Below are positions 6,044 to 8,058 of a stretch of DNA of 8,058 nucleotides, one piece after another. Position 1 is the first letter of the stretch. Each line of letters starts with the position of its first letter. Under the pieces are notes generated by a model. That model saw nothing but the letters and a program-made list of their open reading frames with translations, searched no databases and was not told the origin of the DNA. The stretch spans positions 1-8,058 of the forward strand of contig CAZVAQ010000157.1 of assembly GCA_964625145.1 (NCBI GenBank), read 5' to 3'. This stretch comes from CAYTRP01 sp964625145 (lineage in GTDB: Bacteria; Sumerlaeota; Sumerlaeia; SLMS01; JAHLLQ01). Made by a program: the position numbers and the translations under genes.

Positions 6044-6760
6044 ATGCGAATCGTCGCCACAGTTCCCACGTTCAACGAGGCCGAGAACATCCTTTCCTTG
6101 ATTGATGCACTTCTGGCGGTCTCGCAGGACATGGAAGTGTTGGTGGTGGACGACGATTCCCCGGATGGCACCTGGAAACTAGTGGAGGAACGTGTGCGAG
6201 CGGATTCCCGCGTCCACTTGGTTCATCGACGGTCTGAGAGAGGGCGCGGCAGCGCCGGAGTCCGCGGTTTTCAGCGGGCTTTGGAGCTGGGCGCGGATCT
6301 TGTCGTCGAGATGGATGCGGATTGGTCGCACGATCCTCGTTTCCTGCCCGCGATGCTCGATGCTGCACAGACCGCGGATGTGGTGGTGGGCTCGCGGTTG
6401 GTGCGTGGCGGGGGCGAGGCGGGGCGTCATCCCGTGCGGACCTTGATCACGCGTGCGGCGAACTTGTACCTGCGGCTGCTGCTGCGGCTGCCGGTGCGGG
6501 ATTGCACGTCGGGATACCGGGTGTTTCGGCGGGCGGTGTTGGAGAAGATCGATTGGGCGCGCGTGCGTTCGACCGGTCCGGCAATCGTTCAGGAAGTGTT
6601 GGTGGCTTGTCGTGCGGTGGGTGCGCGGTTTGCGGAGGTCCCGATTCATTTCGAGGATCGTCGCGCCGGGCGTTCCACCTTCAACTCCAAGATCGCGCTG
6701 GCAGGTCTTGTCGCCCCTTGGCGGCTCCTGCTCTCGGCGCCACCGGTGAATCGACCATGA
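6044..6760 (+). CDS. Family 2 glycosyltransferase, polyprenol-phosphate mannose synthase-like
   Basis: A 238-residue GT-A fold glycosyltransferase resembling dolichol/polyprenol-phosphate mannose synthase (Dpm1), which transfers a sugar from an NDP-sugar to a lipid phosphate at the cytoplasmic membrane face. Motifs in order: VPTFNEAENI (7-16), VVDDDSPDGT (34-43) for nucleotide binding, the metal-binding signature EMDADWSHDP (89-98) with Asp91 and Asp93, GSRLVRGG (116-123), the acceptor-loop motif DCTSGYRVFRR (153-163) and EVPIHFEDRRAGRSTF (198-213). All are typical of the Dpm1 subgroup. No C-terminal GtrA-like membrane domain is present, so the enzyme should be soluble or peripheral. The ATG at 6044 gives the usual MRIVATVPTFNE start; a TTG nine codons upstream is the only alternative, and neither has a good ribosome-binding site. 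The stop overlaps the rsmG start as ATGA, implying translational coupling. The sugar and acceptor cannot be determined from sequence. Confidence 0.92.
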   Translation: MRIVATVPTFNEAENILSLIDALLAVSQDMEVLVVDDDSPDGTWKLVEERVRADSRVHLVHRRSERGRGSAGVRGFQRALELGADLVVEMDADWSHDPRFLPAMLDAAQTADVVVGSRLVRGGGEAGRHPVRTLITRAANLYLRLLLRLPVRDCTSGYRVFRRAVLEKIDWARVRSTGPAIVQEVLVACRAVGARFAEVPIHFEDRRAGRSTFNSKIALAGLVAPWRLLLSAPPVNRP

Positions 6761-7512
6761 CAGAACTGCAATCCGTCCTATCCGAAGTGATCGAGCCTTA
6801 TCTGGAGGGTGTCTCTGGAGACAAGGAGGCCCTGCTGGACAAGTTTGAGGCGTTTCTGGAGATGCTGCGGAACCGTACTCGTGACAACAACCTGACGGGT
6901 TTCCGCGATTCGAATGAGTTGGCTGTGCAGGTTGTGGGGGATGCGCTGGCGCCACTGGAGGGCGCGCCGGATTCCATCGCGGAGGATGGTCCGGAGGAGC
7001 TGCTTGATGTTGGTTCTGGGGCTGGCCTGCCGGGTATCGTGTATTCGCTGTACTGGCCGAATTGCCAGGTGTACCTGCTTGAGTCGAACAAGAAGCGTCT
7101 GGAGTTCCTGACCGAGGTCATCGAGGCCTTGGAGCTGAGCAACTGCCAGATTCTGGAAGGCCGGGCCGAAGCGCATGCGCATGAGCTGGTGTGGCGCGAG
7201 CGTTTCGACATGGTGACGTCGCGGGCCTTGGCACCCCTGCCGATTTCGCTGGAGCTTTGCCTGCCGTATCTGGCGCTGGATGGCTGGATGCTGACGTTCA
7301 AGAACGCGAACTGTGCGGACGAGATCAAGGACGCGGAGTTTGCGCTGGGCAAGCTTGGGGCGGGCAAGGTTCAGGTGAAGTCGTACTCGCCGGGGCCGGG
7401 GGCAGGTAAGCGCAGCGCGCTGTGGATCCCGAAGACGGGCCTGACGCCGGATCGTTTCCCCCGGCGCGAGGGCATCCCGGCGAAGCGGCCGTTGCGGGGA
7501 AGCCGGAGTTAA
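6757..7512 (+). CDS. rsmG: 16S rRNA (guanine-N7) methyltransferase RsmG (GidB)
   Basis: RsmG methylates N7 of G527 (E. coli numbering) in 16S rRNA using S-adenosylmethionine. The 251-residue product is a little longer than the usual 205-240. After an N-terminal helical part holding NRTRDNNLTGFRD (39-51), the Rossmann-fold methyltransferase shows LLDVGSGAGLPGI (82-94) for SAM binding, LLESNKKRLEFL (107-118) with acidic Glu109, GRAE (135-138) and SRALAPL (155-161). The family's basic tail FPRREGIPAKRPL lies at 234-246. The ATG at 6757 overlaps the preceding stop in ATGA, with a weak GGTGA seven bases upstream; the open frame upstream is an out-of-frame shadow of the glycosyltransferase. In many bacteria rsmG sits with mnmG and parAB, but here it is second in an operon with a glycosyltransferase. 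Known loss of RsmG gives low-level streptomycin resistance in several species; nothing here suggests a defect. Confidence 0.95.
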   Translation: MTELQSVLSEVIEPYLEGVSGDKEALLDKFEAFLEMLRNRTRDNNLTGFRDSNELAVQVVGDALAPLEGAPDSIAEDGPEELLDVGSGAGLPGIVYSLYWPNCQVYLLESNKKRLEFLTEVIEALELSNCQILEGRAEAHAHELVWRERFDMVTSRALAPLPISLELCLPYLALDGWMLTFKNANCADEIKDAEFALGKLGAGKVQVKSYSPGPGAGKRSALWIPKTGLTPDRFPRREGIPAKRPLRGSRS

Positions 7513-7517
7513 GGATA

Positions 7518-7545
7518 GTTCCTCGTTCCTGGTTCCTCGTTGTTT
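7518..7545 (+). repeat. Heptamer tandem repeat after rsmG
   Basis: Four 7-base units lie in exact register: GTTCCTC (7518-7524), GTTCCTG (7525-7531), GTTCCTC (7532-7538) and a decayed GTTGTTT (7539-7545). The array begins 5 bases after the rsmG stop and ends 9 bases before its terminator. GTTCCTC is the same unit as in the array after tRNA-Asp, about 2.8 kb away. Confidence 0.8.
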
Positions 7546-7554
7546 GTAACTAAT

Positions 7555-7586
7555 CCGGGCCGGCCTTGTGCCGGCCCGGTTCTTTC
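7555..7586 (+). terminator. Intrinsic terminator of the glycosyltransferase-rsmG operon
   Basis: CCGGGCCGGC (7555-7564) and GCCGGCCCGG (7570-7579) form a perfect 10-bp stem around a CTTGT loop, followed by TTCTTTC (7580-7586). The stem is very stable and the T-tract is moderate. It lies 42 bases after the rsmG stop, right behind the heptamer array. Confidence 0.85.
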
Positions 7587-7591
7587 ATGAC

Positions 7592-7612
7592 GGGGAACGT
7601 GGATCGAGGAAC
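7592..7612 (-). repeat. Inverted heptamer array downstream of rsmG
   Basis: Read on the minus strand this is GTTCCTC (7612-7606), GATCCAC (7605-7599) and GTTCCCC (7598-7592), three units in exact 7-base register. The first unit extends to CGAGGAACT on the plus strand (7605-7613), a perfect 9-base inverted copy of AGTTCCTCG at 7517-7525. The two arrays therefore face each other across the rsmG terminator. Confidence 0.55.
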
Positions 7613-7628
7613 TGGGGACGAAATTTGA

Positions 7629-7658
7629 CGGCCCCGGTTCCTTGCGGAGCCGGGGCCG
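7629..7658. other. Strong 13-bp hairpin between rsmG and the small 3' gene
   Basis: CGGCCCCGG (7629-7637) pairs perfectly with CCGGGGCCG (7650-7658). Inside, TTCC/GGAG adds three pairs and one wobble around a four-base TTGC loop (7642-7645). The stem is among the strongest in the window, but no T-run follows on either strand (plus ATCAAATC, minus TCAAATTTC). It could weakly terminate the small minus-strand gene that ends 148 bases to the right, act as a 3'-end stabiliser, or be part of a dispersed palindrome. A weaker hairpin at 7691-7709 (CCGC/GCGG base) lies between; the rest of 7660-7805 shows nothing clear. Confidence 0.5.
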
Positions 7659-7805
7659 ATCAAATCAAGTGTAGTGGTCTTGTCGTTCCCCCGCTTCTCG
7701 AGGAGGCGGTTCGGTTTCCCCCATGGTCGTGGCGGGGGGCGCCCAGTGCCCTTGTCCGCCCGTTATTGGTTCTGGGGGGACTGGTACTCTGGCGGTGAGG
7801 CCACG

Positions 7806-8036
7806 TCAATCGTCGTTCAGTGGGAAAGGGTGGTCTTTGTCGTAGGGGGGAGGGACGTGGATCTGGCTGGCGGGGATCTCGACGACGCACTGGTTCTCTT
7901 CGTCCCAGTCGTAGAGGGGCAGGCCGAGCTTCTTGCGACGGCGGAAGGAGTCGTATCCTCCCCGGCGCATGGCTTCCAAGGCTTCCTCGGTGGTAAAGTC
8001 CAGATTGGGTTCCGTCTTAGCTGTCGTCGCGGCCAT
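7806..8036 (-). CDS. Small uncharacterised protein, 76 residues
   Basis: I do not recognise a named family. The product is soluble, with no signal peptide or membrane segment. Residues 13-35 (DFTTEEALEAMRRGGYDSFRRRK) look like an amphipathic, basic helical region. A short core follows, KKLGLPLYDWDEENQCVVEIPAS (35-57), then a Pro/Asp-rich tail ending NDD. The pattern helix, K-x-LG-x-P, W, short acidic turn, VVEIP is reminiscent of small antitoxin-like proteins that end in a W-x-x-G-x-V-V-x-I/L-P strand motif, but that is a resemblance from memory, not an assignment. The gene is well supported as real: GGAGG lies six bases before the ATG at 8036, and the codons continue without interruption to TGA. 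Any upstream operon partner would lie beyond the right edge of the window. No toxin-like partner is seen downstream. Confidence 0.75.
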   Translation of the reverse strand: MAATTAKTEPNLDFTTEEALEAMRRGGYDSFRRRKKLGLPLYDWDEENQCVVEIPASQIHVPPPYDKDHPFPLNDD

Positions 8037-8042
8037 AGGTTC

Positions 8043-8047
8043 CCTCC
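8043..8047 (-). promoter_or_regulatory. Ribosome-binding site of the small 76-residue gene
   Basis: GGAGG on the minus strand lies six bases before the ATG at 8036. It is the strongest Shine-Dalgarno match in the window and is the main reason to accept this short gene. Confidence 0.8.
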
Positions 8048-8058
8048 AATCGGGAGTA

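Overview
The window comes from a GC-rich bacterial chromosome. The antisense strands of the true genes carry long open frames, as expected at high GC. At least some genes have AGGAG/GGAGG ribosome-binding sites, two predicted lipoproteins are present, and both tRNA genes encode their CCA end. No single gene settles the phylum. The gene mix (a CCP-type M14 carboxypeptidase, a UgpB-like lipoprotein, short heptamer repeats between genes) would fit a large-genome environmental bacterium, for example from the PVC group or a nearby candidate phylum. That placement is inference, not a result.

Layout. Positions 1-241 are a non-coding 3' tail on the minus strand. It ends in an intrinsic terminator and carries a short repeat just after smpB. 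Next come two minus-strand genes: smpB (242-736) and, upstream of it, a UgpB-like solute-binding lipoprotein (849-2252). Divergent from the lipoprotein, on the plus strand, are an Lrp/AsnC-type regulator (2419-2901) and a lipoprotein zinc carboxypeptidase of the cytosolic-carboxypeptidase (CCP) type (2967-4196). A plus-strand tRNA pair follows, tRNA-Val(TAC) and tRNA-Asp(GTC), with a clear terminator. Convergent to it is a YrbG-like Na+/Ca2+ exchanger (4778-5833, minus). Divergent from the exchanger is a two-gene operon with a 4-base overlap: a dolichol-phosphate-mannose-synthase-like glycosyltransferase (6044-6760) and rsmG (6757-7512). A roughly 290-bp intergenic region with strong hairpins separates rsmG from a small uncharacterised minus-strand gene (7806-8036) at the right edge.

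Working together. smpB (ribosome rescue), rsmG (16S rRNA methylation) and the tRNAs are translation genes, but they lie in separate transcription units. The divergent block of binding protein, Lrp-like regulator and peptidase could be a nutrient-scavenging module, with the regulator controlling both sides. This rests on gene arrangement only.

The most distinctive non-coding signal is a set of short arrays with about 7-base units. They begin 5-18 bases after the 3' ends of four unrelated genes (smpB, the carboxypeptidase, tRNA-Asp, rsmG), and a fifth, inverted array lies downstream of rsmG. I found no CRISPR array, insertion sequence, rRNA, phage gene or recognisable defence system.
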